From Paraburkholderia gardini (GTDB lineage: Bacteria; Pseudomonadota; Gammaproteobacteria; Burkholderiales; Burkholderiaceae): a stretch of DNA of 64,000 nt. The notes below the pieces were generated by a model, which saw only the letters and a list, made by a program, of their open reading frames with translations, had not been told where the DNA came from and did no database searches. How positions within the stretch are numbered: the stretch's first letter is position 1; each line of letters begins with the position of its first letter. Positions 15,886-26,544 of the stretch are shown here, piece by piece. Position numbers and translations under genes: made by a program. The stretch is from assembly GCF_907164575.1 (NCBI RefSeq), contig NZ_CAJQYY010000004.1:62001-126000 (forward strand). The letters are read 5' to 3'.

Positions 15886-17949
15886 ATGTCCATCCGCTAC
15901 CCTCTTCTGAATCGCGAACTGGGCATTCTAGGTTTCAACGAGCGAGTTCTGGCGCAAGCCGCGGACCCCGCCGTGCCGCTGCTGGAACGCCTGCGCTTTA
16001 TCTGTATCACCAGCAGCAACCTCGATGAATTCTTCGAAGTCCGAATGGCGGGCCTGCATGAGCAGATGCGCGACAACCCGGGCGCGCTCTCGCCCGACGG
16101 CATGTCGCTGCAGCACGTGTATGACCTCGTGGTCGAGCGCGCGCAGAAACTCGTGCATCGCCAGTACACGATGCTGCATGACACCGTGCTTACCGCCCTC
16201 GAGGAAGAAGGCATCTATTTCCACGGCACCGAAGCGTGGAACGAGGCGCAGACCGAATGGGCGCGCAATTACTTCTTCGACGAGCTGCTGCCAGTGCTGA
16301 CGCCGATCGGCCTCGATCCCGCGCATCCGTTTCCACGCGTGCTGAACAAGAGCCTGAATTTCGTCGTCGAACTGGAGGGCAAGGACGCGTTCGGCCGCCA
16401 GGCGATGATGGGCATCGTGCAGGCGCCACGCGCGCTGCCGCGGCTCGTGCGCATGCCGCAGGAACTATCGGGTTATCCGCACGGCTTCGTGCTGCTCAGT
16501 TCGCTCCTGCAACGCTTCGTGAACGAACTGTTCCCGAACCTCATCGTGCGCAGCTGCAACCAGTTCCGGATCACGCGTAACAGCGAGCTCTTCGTCGATG
16601 AAGACGAAATCACCAATCTGCGTGTCGCGCTGCAGGGCGAACTGCCCGCACGACATCTCGGTAACGCGGTGCGCCTCGAAGTGTCAGCGGAAACGCCTGC
16701 GCATATCGCGCGCCGCCTGCTCGACGAAAGCGAACTCTCCGAAAAAGACTGCTATTTCGTCGACGGCCCGGTCAATCTCGTGCGGCTGATGCAGTTGCCC
16801 GAGATGGTGGACCGGCCCGATCTGAAGTTCGTCCCGCACATTCCGGCCATTCCGAGGCAGGTTGCCAACAGCGCGAGCCTCTTCGATGTGATCGATCAGG
16901 GCGACGTGCTGCTGCATCATCCGTACGAGAGCTTCCAGCCGGTACTCGAACTGCTGTTGCAGGCGGCGAAAGATCCGAACGTCGTCGCGATCAAGCAGAC
17001 GATCTACCGCACCGGCACCGATTCGCCGCTGATGGACGCGCTCATGCAGGCCGCGCGCAACGGCAAGGAAGTGACGGTGGTCGTCGAACTGCTCGCGCGT
17101 TTCGATGAAGAGACGAACATCAACTGGGCGTCGCAGCTCGAAGCGGTAGGCGCGCACGTCGTGTATGGCGTGGTCGGCCACAAGTGTCACGCGAAGATGA
17201 TGCTGATCGTGCGGCGCGTCTCGGTGAACGGCAAGTCGATGCTCAAGCGCTATGCCCACCTCGGCACGGGTAACTATCATCCGCGCACGGCACGGCTTTA
17301 TACCGACTTCGGCCTGATGACCGCTGACCAGAGAATCTGCGAGGACGTGCATCACGTGTTTCAGCAACTGACGGGCATCGGCGGCGAACTGAAGCTGCAC
17401 GAGCTGTGGCAATCGCCGTTCACGCTGCATCCGAAGCTCGTCGAGGCGATCCGCGTCGAAGCCGATCATGCGCGCGCGGGCCGCAAGGCACGCATCGTCG
17501 CGAAGATGAATGCGTTGCTGGAACCGACGGTCATCACGGAGCTGTACGAGGCGTCGCGGGCGGGCGTGAAAATCGATCTGATCGTACGCGGCGTGTGTTC
17601 ATTGCAGCCGGGCGTGCCAGGGCTGTCGGAGAACATCACGGTGCGCTCGATTGTCGGACGCTTTCTCGAACATCACCGCATCTACTACTTCTATGCGAAC
17701 GGCGAGGAGCAGGTCTATCTGTCGAGCGCGGACTGGATGGATCGCAACTTCTTCCGCCGCGTCGAAGTGGCGTTTCCGGTCAACAACCGGCGCCTGAAAC
17801 GGCGTGTGATCGCAGAAGGCCTTTCGGCGTTTCTCGGCGACAACCAGACGGCGTGGCTGATGCAAAGCGACGGCCATTACCGTCGCCGCCGTCCGGGGAA
17901 ATCGTCGCGAAATGCGCAGATGAGCCTGCTCACGCGCTTCTGTTCATAG
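15886..17949 (+). CDS. ppk: Polyphosphate kinase (Ppk1)
   Basis: Makes long-chain polyphosphate from ATP. Starting at the ATG at 15886, the protein has 687 residues, the usual length in this group; a GTG at 15829 in the same frame would add 19 residues and neither start has a clear ribosome site. The four Ppk1 domains are in order: N-terminal helical (LNRELGILGFNERV), head (SNLDEFFEVRMAG), and two PLD-like catalytic domains. The autophosphorylated histidine lies in GTGNYHPRTARLYTDFGL. The ATP-site segment YESFQPVLELL is present. It is divergent from ppx, with a possible PhoB site between. No defect is visible. Confidence 0.96.
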   Translation: MSIRYPLLNRELGILGFNERVLAQAADPAVPLLERLRFICITSSNLDEFFEVRMAGLHEQMRDNPGALSPDGMSLQHVYDLVVERAQKLVHRQYTMLHDTVLTALEEEGIYFHGTEAWNEAQTEWARNYFFDELLPVLTPIGLDPAHPFPRVLNKSLNFVVELEGKDAFGRQAMMGIVQAPRALPRLVRMPQELSGYPHGFVLLSSLLQRFVNELFPNLIVRSCNQFRITRNSELFVDEDEITNLRVALQGELPARHLGNAVRLEVSAETPAHIARRLLDESELSEKDCYFVDGPVNLVRLMQLPEMVDRPDLKFVPHIPAIPRQVANSASLFDVIDQGDVLLHHPYESFQPVLELLLQAAKDPNVVAIKQTIYRTGTDSPLMDALMQAARNGKEVTVVVELLARFDEETNINWASQLEAVGAHVVYGVVGHKCHAKMMLIVRRVSVNGKSMLKRYAHLGTGNYHPRTARLYTDFGLMTADQRICEDVHHVFQQLTGIGGELKLHELWQSPFTLHPKLVEAIRVEADHARAGRKARIVAKMNALLEPTVITELYEASRAGVKIDLIVRGVCSLQPGVPGLSENITVRSIVGRFLEHHRIYYFYANGEEQVYLSSADWMDRNFFRRVEVAFPVNNRRLKRRVIAEGLSAFLGDNQTAWLMQSDGHYRRRRPGKSSRNAQMSLLTRFCS

Positions 17950-17998
17950 GGTGATCGGGGCGGTGCCGCCCCGGTGCTGCCGGGCTCGCGCCTGCGGT

Positions 17999-19312
17999 TC
18001 AGACCGGCGCGGGTTGCCGCCGCGCCGTGCGCGACACCGGGAAGCGCACCGTGAAGGTACTGCCGCGCCCCACTTCGCTTTTCACTTCCAGTTGCGCGTC
18101 GTGCCGTTGCAGCACGTGCTTGACGATGGCAAGCCCGAGGCCGGTGCCACCCGTATCGCGCGAGCGGCTGCGATCGACGCGATAGAACCGCTCCGTCAGG
18201 CGCGGAATATCCGTCGCCGGAACACCAAGACCGCTATCGGTGACGGAAAACACCGCGCTGCCGCCGTTCGGCCGCCAGTCGACGTGAATCTTGCCGCCAT
18301 CCGGCGTATAGCGGATCGCGTTCGTCACGAGGTTGCCGAGCGCGCTCAGGATTTCGGTTTCGACGCCCGTCACCGTCAGCCCTTCGTCGATATCGAACGT
18401 GATGACGTGCCGCTCGCCCGACAGGTTTTCTGCGTCGTCCTGCACATGACGGAGCACCGCGCGCATGTCGATCATCTGCTCGCCTGGCGGCTTGTTGTCG
18501 CCTTCGAGCGTGGCCAGCACCAGCAGGTCGCTCACGATATGCCGCATCCGCAACGCCTGCTGTTCCATCAGTTCCAGATAGCGTGAACGCTCTGCCTCGG
18601 AGAGCGGCAACTCGCGCATCGTCTCGAGAAAACCCGAAAGCACGGTAAGCGGCGTTTTCAGTTCGTGCGAAACGTTCGCGACGAAGTCGCGCCGCATCGC
18701 ATCGGTGCGCTCGAGTTCGGTGATGTCCTGCGACAGCACGAGCTTGCGATTCTCGCCGTACGGAAACACCTGTACGGAAAGCACGTTCTGACGCTTTTCG
18801 CCCATGCCGCGCATGATCAGCATCGCGTCATAGAGATGCGAGTTCAGGTATTTGACGAAGTCCGGCTGACGCACGAGGTGTGTGATGTGCTGGCGCAGAT
18901 CGCGCTTCGCGTCGAGACCGAAATGCACTTCGGAGATCGCGTTGCACCACTCGATCTGATCGTGATCGTCGAGCATCGCGACGCCGTTCGGCGACGCCTG
19001 GATCGCCTGGATAAAACGCGAATGCTGCTGCTCGACCTGGCGGACCTGCGCGTGCCAGCGCTTCGCGAGCTTGTGCAGCCGGTAGTAGATTTCGCCCCAG
19101 ACGCCCGGAGCACTCGGCACCTCGCCATACACCGGCGCGTCGAGCAGACGCCACAGACGCTGCTTGTGAAACGTACTGAAGCACGTTTGCGCGGCGAGCA
19201 CGACGATCGCGAGAATCAGCGCCGCGTCGACGTTCACGAGCATGCCAACGCCGACGCATGCGATCGCGAGCAGCACGAGCGACACGATGGAGCGCGCCCA
19301 GATGACGTTCAT
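17999..19312 (-). CDS. phoR: Phosphate regulon sensor histidine kinase PhoR
   Basis: 437-residue inner-membrane kinase that phosphorylates PhoB when phosphate is scarce. Two hydrophobic segments at about residues 8-42 are followed by a basic linker, a PAS domain at about 95-200 and the dimerisation H-box VSHELKTPL (His216). Next come the N-box NLVTNAIRYTPDGG, the DSGLGVP segment and TGLGLAIVKH of the ATPase domain. As in other PhoR proteins there is almost no periplasmic domain, which fits signalling through PstSCAB/PhoU. It is the last gene of the minus-strand pst-pho operon, 111 bases after phoB. Confidence 0.95.
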   Translation of the reverse strand: MNVIWARSIVSLVLLAIACVGVGMLVNVDAALILAIVVLAAQTCFSTFHKQRLWRLLDAPVYGEVPSAPGVWGEIYYRLHKLAKRWHAQVRQVEQQHSRFIQAIQASPNGVAMLDDHDQIEWCNAISEVHFGLDAKRDLRQHITHLVRQPDFVKYLNSHLYDAMLIMRGMGEKRQNVLSVQVFPYGENRKLVLSQDITELERTDAMRRDFVANVSHELKTPLTVLSGFLETMRELPLSEAERSRYLELMEQQALRMRHIVSDLLVLATLEGDNKPPGEQMIDMRAVLRHVQDDAENLSGERHVITFDIDEGLTVTGVETEILSALGNLVTNAIRYTPDGGKIHVDWRPNGGSAVFSVTDSGLGVPATDIPRLTERFYRVDRSRSRDTGGTGLGLAIVKHVLQRHDAQLEVKSEVGRGSTFTVRFPVSRTARRQPAPV

Positions 19313-19423
19313 GTTCTACCGATCGAAGAGAGATTCAGGCGCACCGCGAAGGAGCCCTCCCAGCGCTGCACGTGATTGCCGGTGTTCCCGATGTTGCCCG
19401 GTATTGCCAGTCACACGCGACGG

Positions 19424-20125
19424 TCAGGCACTTTTCGCAAGCCGGTAACCGCTGCCGCGTACCGTTTCAATCATAGCATCGCACCCGGCCGGCTTCAGAG
19501 CCGCACGTAGACGCTTGATATGCACATCGACCGTCCGTTCCTCGACGAACACGTGATCGCCCCACACCTGATCGAGCAGTTGCGTGCGGCTATGCACACG
19601 CTCCGGATGCGTCATGAAAAAATGCAGCAGACGGAATTCGGTCGGACCGAGGTCGAGCTTGATCTCGCTGCCTTCGGCGTGTGCGGCCACGCGGTGTGTC
19701 GCCGGGTCGAGCTTCAGGCCGTTGATCGCGACGAGATCCTCGGTCAGCTGCGGCGCGCGGCGGCGCAGCACGGCCTTGATCCGCGCCATCAGTTCCTTCG
19801 GCGAAAACGGTTTGGTGACGTAGTCGTCGGCGCCGATTTCGAGGCCGAGCACCTTGTCCTGCTCATCGCCGCGCGCGGTCAGCATGATGATCGGAATGTG
19901 CTTCGTGCGCTCGTTGTTGCGCAGGTCGCGTGCGAAGGCGATGCCCGACTTGCCCGGCAACATCCAGTCGAGCAGGACGAGATCGGGCAGCACGTCGCTG
20001 ATCAGGTTCGCCGCCTGCTCTGCGTTGTACGCGCGGATCGGACAATGTCCCGCGTGCTGAAGATTGACCGAAATCAGTTCGGAAATAGCGGGCTCGTCCT
20101 CAATGACGAGAATGCTGCTGGGCAT
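19424..20125 (-). CDS. phoB: Phosphate regulon response regulator PhoB
   Basis: 233-residue OmpR-class transcription activator that binds Pho boxes. The receiver domain begins SSILVIEDEPAIS with the acidic pocket, the phosphorylated aspartate is D53 in LLDWMLPGKSG, and the switch lysine is in VTKPFSPKEL. The C-terminal winged helix (LGPTEFRLLHFFMTHPERV to VDVHIKRLRAAL) is intact. The ATG at 20125 is preceded by AGAGG at five-base spacing; a GTG two codons upstream is less likely. Only 27 bases separate it from phoU. Its likely local targets are the boxes before pstS and perhaps ppk. Confidence 0.96.
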   Translation of the reverse strand: MPSSILVIEDEPAISELISVNLQHAGHCPIRAYNAEQAANLISDVLPDLVLLDWMLPGKSGIAFARDLRNNERTKHIPIIMLTARGDEQDKVLGLEIGADDYVTKPFSPKELMARIKAVLRRRAPQLTEDLVAINGLKLDPATHRVAAHAEGSEIKLDLGPTEFRLLHFFMTHPERVHSRTQLLDQVWGDHVFVEERTVDVHIKRLRAALKPAGCDAMIETVRGSGYRLAKSA

Positions 20126-20152
20126 CGGCACCTCTGTATCCTTGTGACGGGG

Positions 20153-20857
20153 TTAGCTAAGCGCTTCGCGTTCGAGCGCGTCGCGCGACTTGTGTCGCAC
20201 GTCCGTGCCCTTCACGATGTAAATGATGAACTCGGCGATGTTCTTCGAGTGATCGCCGATCCGCTCGATCGCCTTCGCGATGAACAGAAAATCGAGGCCG
20301 ACCGAAATCGAGCGCGGATCTTCCGTCATGTACGAAATCAGTTTGCGTACGAACGCGCGGAATTCGTCGTCGATCGCCTTGTCGTCGCGCACGATCTGCG
20401 CGGCGGCGACCGTGTCGAGACGCGCGAACGCATCGAGTGCGCGGCGCAGGATCGTCACGGCCATTTCGCCCGACAGCTTGATCTCGGCGATGTTGATCGT
20501 GCGCGATGCGCCGTCTTCCATCAGACGCTTCGTGCGCTTCGCGATCTTCTCGGCTTCGTCGCCGGCGCGTTCTAGATTCGTGATGGTCTTCGAAATCGCG
20601 ATCAGCAGGCGCAGGTCACGCGCGGCCGGCTGACGGCGCGCGATGATGTTGCTGCATTCCTCGTCGATATCGACTTCCATCTTGTTCAGGCGCTCTTCGG
20701 CGGCAATCACCTGCTCGGCGATATCGAGGTCGAAGTTGTTCAGCGCTTCCATCGCCTTCACGATCTGCGATTCAACAAGGCCGCCCATTTCGAGCACCTT
20801 CGATGAAACGAGATTCAGATCGGCGTCGAACTGGCTGGAGAGGTGTTTGTCGGACAT
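20153..20857 (-). CDS. phoU: Phosphate signalling/transport regulator PhoU
   Basis: 234-residue all-helical protein made of two three-helix repeats. It couples the Pst transporter to PhoR and keeps the Pho regulon off when phosphate is plentiful. The N-terminus LSSQFDADLNLVSSKVLEMG and the metal-binding E(D)xxxD helices (NLERAGDEAEKIAKR; IERIGDHSKNIAEF) are in place in both halves. The ATG at 20857 has AGGAG seven bases upstream; the frame open further upstream overlaps pstB and is not real. It lies 77 bases after pstB in the operon. Confidence 0.96.
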   Translation of the reverse strand: MSDKHLSSQFDADLNLVSSKVLEMGGLVESQIVKAMEALNNFDLDIAEQVIAAEERLNKMEVDIDEECSNIIARRQPAARDLRLLIAISKTITNLERAGDEAEKIAKRTKRLMEDGASRTINIAEIKLSGEMAVTILRRALDAFARLDTVAAAQIVRDDKAIDDEFRAFVRKLISYMTEDPRSISVGLDFLFIAKAIERIGDHSKNIAEFIIYIVKGTDVRHKSRDALEREALS

Positions 20858-20934
20858 GTCTTGCTCCTGGTGCGCGCTGCATTGCGCTCTTGTGCTTCGC
20901 TTGTGTTCGCCGTGCGGTGACGTGCGCCGCGCAA

Positions 20935-21783
20935 TCAGCCGAAGCGGCCGGTAATGTAATCTTCCGTTTCCTTGCGGACCGGCTTGATGAAGATCTTTTC
21001 GGTGTCGCCGAACTCGATCAGTTCGCCAAGGTACATATAGGCAGTGTAGTCCGAACAACGCGCGGCCTGCTGCATGTTGTGGGTGACGATCACCACCGTG
21101 TAATCGCTCTTCAGTTCCGCGATCAGTTCCTCGATACGGCCCGTCGAAATCGGGTCGAGCGCCGAGCACGGCTCGTCGAGCAGCAGCACTTCCGGACGGA
21201 TCGCAATGCCGCGCGCGATACACAGGCGTTGCTGCTGGCCGCCGGACAGGCCGTAGCCGCTCTGGCCGAGTTTGTCCTTTACTTCGTTCCACAGCGCCGC
21301 TTTCGTCAGCGCCCATTCCACGCGATCGTCCATTTCCGAGCGCGACAGCGTCTCGAACATTTTCACGCCGAACGCGATGTTGTCGTAAATCGACATCGGA
21401 AACGGCGTCGGCTTCTGGAACACCATGCCGATGCGCGCGCGCAGCAACGAAATATCGCGTTTGGACGTGAGCAGATTTTCGCCGTCCATCAGGATTTCGC
21501 CTTCCGCCCGCTGCTCCGGATACAGCGCGAACATCTTGTTGAACGTGCGCAGCAGCGTGGACTTGCCGCAGCCGGACGGCCCGATGAACGCGGTCACCTT
21601 GCCTTCGGGGATGCGCAGGTTGATGTTCTTCAGCGCGTGATACTTGCCGTAGAAGAAGTTCAGGTCGTTGACCTCGATCTTCGGCGCGCCCGGCGCGAGC
21701 GCGTTGTCGCCCTCCACGGGACCGGAGCCGGCGGGCGCCGCGGAACGCGCGGCGGTGTTGAGGTGACTTTCTGCCATGTTCAT
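20935..21783 (-). CDS. pstB: Phosphate ABC transporter ATP-binding protein PstB
   Basis: 282-residue ATPase powering phosphate uptake. Walker A is GPSGCGKST (residues 68-76), the signature is [15 protein letters not shown], Walker B is [15 protein letters not shown], and the switch histidine is in VTHNMQQA. An Ala/Pro/Gly-rich extension of about 33 residues precedes the ATPase domain, as is common in this family group. The ATG at 21783 has GGAG seven bases upstream. The 22-base gap to pstA indicates coupling. Confidence 0.97.
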   Translation of the reverse strand: MNMAESHLNTAARSAAPAGSGPVEGDNALAPGAPKIEVNDLNFFYGKYHALKNINLRIPEGKVTAFIGPSGCGKSTLLRTFNKMFALYPEQRAEGEILMDGENLLTSKRDISLLRARIGMVFQKPTPFPMSIYDNIAFGVKMFETLSRSEMDDRVEWALTKAALWNEVKDKLGQSGYGLSGGQQQRLCIARGIAIRPEVLLLDEPCSALDPISTGRIEELIAELKSDYTVVIVTHNMQQAARCSDYTAYMYLGELIEFGDTEKIFIKPVRKETEDYITGRFG

Positions 21784-21805
21784 CGGATGACTCCGCCGTA
21801 ACTCA

Positions 21806-22702
21806 TTACTTGTTCGAGAAGATCGTGCGCGCGAGGATGTTCAGACCAAGCACCCCGAGCGTGATCAGGAACACACCCGCCCATGCGAGCGATTGCCATT
21901 GCGCAAACGGACTCATCGCGAACTTGAAGATCGTGACGGGCAGGTTGGCAACCGGCTGGTTCATGTTCCATGTAAAGAACTGGTTCGACAGCGCCGTGAA
22001 GAGGAGCGGCGCCGTTTCGCCGGCAATCCGCGCGACGCCCAGCAGCACACCTGTCACGATGCCCGCGATCGACGCCTTCAGCGTGATCGACATCACCATC
22101 TTCCACTTCGGCGTGCCGAGTGCGAAGGCGGCTTCGCGCAACGCGTTCGGCACCAGCTTCAGCATGTTTTCGGTCGTGCGGATCACGATCGGAATCTGCA
22201 GCAGCGCAAGCGCAACCACCCCCGCCCAGCCGCTGAAATGCCCGAGTTTCGCGACCATCAGCGCGTACACGAAGAGGCCGACAACAATCGAAGGCGCCGA
22301 CAGCAGGATGTCGTTGATGAAGCGCGTGATGCCCGCAAGCCAGCCCTTCTGACCGTATTCCGCGAGATAGACGCCAGCCAGAATGCCGATCGGCGTGCCG
22401 ATGAAGGTGGCGAGCAGCACGAGCATCAGGCTGCCGACGATCGCATTCGCGAGACCGCCGCCGTCGGTGTTCGGCGGCGGCGTCGACTGCGTGAACAGCT
22501 CCACCGACAGACCGCCGACGCCCAGATGCAGCGTGGTGTACAGAATCCAGATCAGCCACAGGAGACCGAACGCCATCGCGCCGAGCGACAGCGTCAGCGC
22601 GACCGCATTGGTCGCGCGGCGACGCCGTTGCAGGCGGTTGCGCATCGCTTCGAGCGCAGCGCCATCGGTCGAACCGGGCATGATGTTCAGAGGCTGGCTC
22701 AT
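21806..22702 (-). CDS. pstA: Phosphate ABC transporter permease PstA
   Basis: 298-residue inner-membrane subunit that forms the phosphate channel with PstC. Six hydrophobic helices are visible. The ABC permease EAA-type loop lies in the region [20 protein letters not shown], and [15 protein letters not shown] is typical of PstA. The start codon overlaps the pstC stop by ATGA (22699-22702), so translation is coupled. Confidence 0.96.
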   Translation of the reverse strand: MSQPLNIMPGSTDGAALEAMRNRLQRRRRATNAVALTLSLGAMAFGLLWLIWILYTTLHLGVGGLSVELFTQSTPPPNTDGGGLANAIVGSLMLVLLATFIGTPIGILAGVYLAEYGQKGWLAGITRFINDILLSAPSIVVGLFVYALMVAKLGHFSGWAGVVALALLQIPIVIRTTENMLKLVPNALREAAFALGTPKWKMVMSITLKASIAGIVTGVLLGVARIAGETAPLLFTALSNQFFTWNMNQPVANLPVTIFKFAMSPFAQWQSLAWAGVFLITLGVLGLNILARTIFSNK

Positions 22703-23715
22703 TTCGCGCCCTCCGCTTTTTCGAGGCGAAGCAACATGAGCTTTGAGATCGCCAGCACGATGAACGTGATCACGAACAGGATCAGGCCGAGTTCCATCAG
22801 CGCCGACGTGTGCAGACCCGGGCTCGCTTCGGCGAACTCGTTGGCGAGCGCGGACGTGATGCTGTTGCCCGGCGAAAAGAGCGACACGTTGTCGAGCAGA
22901 TTGGTGTTGCCGATCACGAACGTGACAGCCATCGTTTCACCCAGCGCGCGACCGAGGCCGAGCATCACGCCGCCGATCACACCGCTCTTCGTGAACGGCA
23001 GCACGATCTTCCACATCACTTCCCATGTGGTGCAGCCGATGCCGTACGCCGATTCCTTCAGCAGCACGGGCGTGACTTCGAACACGTCGCGCATCACCGA
23101 CGCGATGTACGGAATGATCATGATCGCGAGAATCACGCCGGCACACAGGATGCCGATGCCGATCGGCGGGCCGCTGAAGAGCGCGCCAAGATATGGAATG
23201 CCGCCCAGCAGATGACCTAGCGGCTTTTCGAAGTACTCGGCGAAGATCGGCGAGAAAATCAGCAGACCCCACATGCCGTACACAATCGACGGAATCGCGG
23301 CGAGCAGTTCGATCGCGATGCCGAGCGGCCGGCGCAGCCACGCGGGCGAGAGCTCGGTCAGGAACAGCGCGATGCCAAAGCTCACCGGCACCGCGATAAT
23401 CAGCGCGATGACCGATGTGGCGATCGTGCCGTAGATCGGAACGAGCGCGCCGAACTTCTCGCTGGGGGGATCCCATTCGGAGGTCCAGAGAAAGCTCAGG
23501 CCGAATTTCTGGATCGTGGGCATCGAGGCCACGATCAGCGACACGATAATGCCACCGAGCAGCAATAAGGTGACGATAGCGGCCGCACGCGTGAGACCGC
23601 CAAAAATGACGTCGCCGGCGCGACTGGGCGCTTTCTGCTGCGCCTCGCTGCCAGGCGGATTCGAACGGGGCGCACTGGCCTGAGGCGAGCCAGATGCTAG
23701 AGGAAGGTCGGACAT
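22699..23715 (-). CDS. pstC: Phosphate ABC transporter permease PstC
   Basis: 338-residue partner of PstA. After a hydrophilic, Pro/Ser-rich tail of about 35 residues there are six helices. The EAA-type loop is [20 protein letters not shown], and [17 protein letters not shown] is the conserved PstC segment. The ATG at 23715 has AAGG five bases upstream; the upstream open frame runs through an intercistronic hairpin and is rejected. It follows pstS after 117 bases. Confidence 0.96.
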   Translation of the reverse strand: MSDLPLASGSPQASAPRSNPPGSEAQQKAPSRAGDVIFGGLTRAAAIVTLLLLGGIIVSLIVASMPTIQKFGLSFLWTSEWDPPSEKFGALVPIYGTIATSVIALIIAVPVSFGIALFLTELSPAWLRRPLGIAIELLAAIPSIVYGMWGLLIFSPIFAEYFEKPLGHLLGGIPYLGALFSGPPIGIGILCAGVILAIMIIPYIASVMRDVFEVTPVLLKESAYGIGCTTWEVMWKIVLPFTKSGVIGGVMLGLGRALGETMAVTFVIGNTNLLDNVSLFSPGNSITSALANEFAEASPGLHTSALMELGLILFVITFIVLAISKLMLLRLEKAEGAK

Positions 23716-23782
23716 GTCAGCCTTGAGAGCCTGTGATTCCTGAAGCTGCGCGGCACGATGCCGCCACAGCCGTACTGCAAAA

Positions 23783-23810
23783 CCGCCTGGCCTCACACGA
23801 GGCCAGGCGG
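23783..23810 (-). terminator. Intercistronic hairpin between pstS and pstC
   Basis: Perfect 12-bp stem CCGCCTGGCCTC/GAGGCCAGGCGG with loop ACAC, followed on the minus strand by TTTTGC. It looks like a leaky terminator or 3'-end protecting hairpin, which would let the receptor pstS be made in excess over the membrane subunits. Confidence 0.65.
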
Positions 23811-23832
23811 GAACATCGTCAGACGATACAGT

Positions 23833-24864
23833 TTAATCCGCGAGCGTCTTGCCCGAGGCGTCCTTGATTTTCGACTTCCACTGCGTGCGGATTTCAGCCG
23901 TCACCGAATCCGGCAGCGAGATGTAGTCCAGATTGTTTGCAGCCTGGGTACCGTTCTTGAACGCCCAGTCGAAGAACTTCAGCGTTTCCGTGCCTTGCGG
24001 CGCCTTGTCCTGCGTGGTGTGCAGAAGCACGAAGGTTGCGCCGACGATCGGCCATGCGTCCTTGCCCGGCTCGTTCGTCAGGATCTGGTAGAACGACTTC
24101 GACCAGTCTGCACCCGCTGCCGCGGCCTTGAACGTTTCCGTCTTCGGCTCGACCACGGTGCCCGTCGAATTCTTCATGGCGACGTAAGTCATGTGGTTCT
24201 GCTTCGCGTACGCCCATTCCACGTAGCCGATTGCGCCCGGCAGACGTTGCACGAAGGCCGCGACGCCGTCGTTGCCCTTGCCGCCCGTACCCGTCGGCCA
24301 GTTGACCGTTGCGCCTTCACCGATCTTCGACTTCCAGTCTGCGTTGACCTTCGACAGATAGTTCGTCCAGATGAAGGTCGTGCCCGAACCGTCGGCGCGG
24401 CGAACCACGGCAATGTCGGTATCCGGCAGCTTGACCTTCGGGTTCAAGGCGACGATTGCCGGATCGTTCCACTTCTTGATCTTGCCCAGATAGATGTCGC
24501 CGAGCACTTCGCCCGACAGCGTCAGTTCACCCGCCTTGATGCCCGGCACGTTGATAGCCGGGACCACGCCGCCGACCACCGTCGGGAACTGGAACAGGCC
24601 GTCTTTCGCGAGTTCGTCGTCCTTCAGCGGGGCGTCCGAGCCGGCGAAATCGACCGTCTTCGCAACGATCTGCTTGATGCCGCCCGACGAACCGATACCT
24701 TGATAGTTGACCTTGCCGCCGCCCGTCTTCGCGTAGGCGTCCGCCCACTTCGTGTAGATCGGTGCTGCAAACGTGCTGCCCGCGCCAGTGATGTCGGTGG
24801 CGTGCGCTGTGATCGCGAAAAGTGCGCCAGCCATGCCAGCAAACGCGGTGTGCATCAATTTCAT
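23833..24864 (-). CDS. pstS: Phosphate-binding periplasmic protein PstS
   Basis: 343-residue high-affinity phosphate receptor. A signal peptide ends at [13 protein letters not shown]. The phosphate-binding segments are in place: [35 protein letters not shown] and [12 protein letters not shown]. It is the first gene of the operon, preceded by tandem Pho boxes and a -10 element on the minus strand, and followed by a hairpin before pstC. The ATG at 24864 has a GGAGG ribosome site. Confidence 0.97.
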   Translation of the reverse strand: MKLMHTAFAGMAGALFAITAHATDITGAGSTFAAPIYTKWADAYAKTGGGKVNYQGIGSSGGIKQIVAKTVDFAGSDAPLKDDELAKDGLFQFPTVVGGVVPAINVPGIKAGELTLSGEVLGDIYLGKIKKWNDPAIVALNPKVKLPDTDIAVVRRADGSGTTFIWTNYLSKVNADWKSKIGEGATVNWPTGTGGKGNDGVAAFVQRLPGAIGYVEWAYAKQNHMTYVAMKNSTGTVVEPKTETFKAAAAGADWSKSFYQILTNEPGKDAWPIVGATFVLLHTTQDKAPQGTETLKFFDWAFKNGTQAANNLDYISLPDSVTAEIRTQWKSKIKDASGKTLAD

Positions 24865-24903
24865 GAGACCTCCAGAGTGTGAGCGGATTACACAACACCG
24901 CGA

Positions 24904-24957
24904 AGGATAGGGTCTATTTATGACAGTAACGTGACGTTACGTGAAACGTGCGTGACG
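24904..24957 (-). promoter_or_regulatory. Tandem Pho boxes and -10 element of the pst-pho operon
   Basis: On the minus strand four half-sites lie at TCAC/TCAT spacings of 11, 10 and 11 bases. They form two adjacent boxes, one at 24957-24941 and one at 24936-24920 whose promoter-proximal half is the consensus CTGTCAT. A -10 element TATCCT (24909-24904) follows ten bases later. This is the expected layout for PhoB-dependent activation without a -35 box. Confidence 0.8.
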
Positions 24958-25089
24958 GTACGGTTACCCGGATGAAAGGCAGGCTGGGAGGGGCTGAGGC
25001 GGGAATCCGGACCATGTTTGCAGCGGCGGATATGGCGCGCGATATGGTGCGGCGGGATTTGGGGCGGGATTGGGTCGCGGAATAATAGC

Positions 25090-25115
25090 TCCGGCAAGGT
25101 GCGCCCCTTGCCGGA
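25090..25115 (-). terminator. Hairpin terminator after glmM
   Basis: TCCGGCAAGG pairs with CCTTGCCGGA (10 bp) around a 6-base loop. On the minus strand GCTATTATT follows, a weak T-tail. It separates glmM from the pst operon promoter. Confidence 0.55.
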
Positions 25116-25135
25116 ACGGGTCTGACGAAACGACT

Positions 25136-26494
25136 TTACGTTGTCGCCTGCTTCACGACGTTCGCGATAGCCTCGGCATGCTGCACCGCATCACGCTCGT
25201 GGCGCGCTTCGACCATCACGCGCAGCACCGGCTCCGTGCCGGAGGCGCGGATCAGCACGCGACCGCTGCCGTCCAGCGCGCCTTCGGCTGCCCGGATGGC
25301 TTGCTGGATCGCTTCATTGCCCTTCCAGTCGGCGTCGGGCTTCATCCGGACGTTGATCAGCTTCTGCGGGAACAGCGTCACGCCGTCGAGCAGTTCAGCG
25401 AGGGTCTTGCCGCTGCGTTGCATCGCGGCCAGCACGAGCAGCGCCGAGACGATGCCGTCGCCGGTCGAATGGCGGTCCAGCGAAAGGATATGTCCCGATC
25501 CTTCCGCGCCGAGCTGCCAGCCGTGCTCACGCAACTGCTCCAGCACGTAGCGGTCGCCGACCGCCGCGCGCACGAACTTGACGCCCGTTCGCTTCAGCGC
25601 GACCTCGATCGCCAGATTGGTCATCAGCGTGCCGACCGCGCCTTCGACCTTGCCGTCGGTCGCGATCCGGTCCTGAACCAGCACGTACAACAGTTCGTCG
25701 CCGTTGTAGAGGCGCCCCGTCGAATCGACGATCTGCAGGCGGTCCGCGTCGCCGTCGAGCGCGATCCCGAGATCCGCGCGATTGGCCCGCACGGCGCGCA
25801 CGAGCGCGTCCGGCGCGGTGGCGCCGACGCCGTCGTTGATGTTGAAGCCGTTCGGCGCGACGCCGATCGGAATCACGTCGGCGCCGAGCTCGTGGAAAAC
25901 GTGCGGCGCGACGTCATAGGCCGCGCCGTGTGCGCAGTCGATGACGAGCTTCATGCCGCGCAGGTCGTACGCGGCCGGGAACGTGCTCTTGCAGAACTCG
26001 ATGTAGCGGCCGGCCGCGTCATCCAGCCGGCGCGCCTTGCCGAGCTGCTCGGAAGCCGCGCAGTCGAGCGGCTGGTTCAACTGCTCTTCGATCTGCGATT
26101 CGACTTCGTCCGGCAACTTGTTGCCGTCGGCGGAGAAAAACTTGATGCCGTTGTCGTAGTACGGATTGTGCGACGCGCTGATCACCACGCCCGCCGCCAG
26201 ACGCAGCGCCCGCGTCAGATACGCGATGCCGGGCGTCGGCATCGGGCCGGCCAGCATCACGTCGACACCCGCCGCCGAAAAACCCGCCTCCAGCGCCGCC
26301 TCGAGCATGTAGCCCGAAACGCGCGTGTCCTTGCCGATCAGCACGGTGGGCCGCGCGCCTGTTTTCGCCCAGCGGTCCGCGCCGGCCAGCACCTTGCCGG
26401 CCGCGTAGCCGAGGCGCAATACAAAGTCCGGCGTGATCGGCGCGTCGCCGACCTTGCCTCGAATACCGTCAGTCCCAAAATAGCGACGTGCCAT
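25136..26494 (-). CDS. glmM: Phosphoglucosamine mutase
   Basis: Converts glucosamine-6-phosphate to glucosamine-1-phosphate on the way to UDP-GlcNAc, needed for peptidoglycan and LPS. The 452-residue protein starts [13 protein letters not shown] at ATG 26494, the standard N-terminus. The phosphoserine loop is ISASHNP (active Ser108), the metal loop DGDADR, the sugar-binding loop EGSGH and the phosphate loop RASGTEP. It lies downstream of folP with about 50 bases between, in the conserved ftsH-folP-glmM order. Confidence 0.97.
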   Translation of the reverse strand: MARRYFGTDGIRGKVGDAPITPDFVLRLGYAAGKVLAGADRWAKTGARPTVLIGKDTRVSGYMLEAALEAGFSAAGVDVMLAGPMPTPGIAYLTRALRLAAGVVISASHNPYYDNGIKFFSADGNKLPDEVESQIEEQLNQPLDCAASEQLGKARRLDDAAGRYIEFCKSTFPAAYDLRGMKLVIDCAHGAAYDVAPHVFHELGADVIPIGVAPNGFNINDGVGATAPDALVRAVRANRADLGIALDGDADRLQIVDSTGRLYNGDELLYVLVQDRIATDGKVEGAVGTLMTNLAIEVALKRTGVKFVRAAVGDRYVLEQLREHGWQLGAEGSGHILSLDRHSTGDGIVSALLVLAAMQRSGKTLAELLDGVTLFPQKLINVRMKPDADWKGNEAIQQAIRAAEGALDGSGRVLIRASGTEPVLRVMVEARHERDAVQHAEAIANVVKQATT

Positions 26495-26544
26495 TGCCAG
26501 ATGCCCTCTCTTCGTACCGATATGTTGCGTTATGAGTTGCGTTG

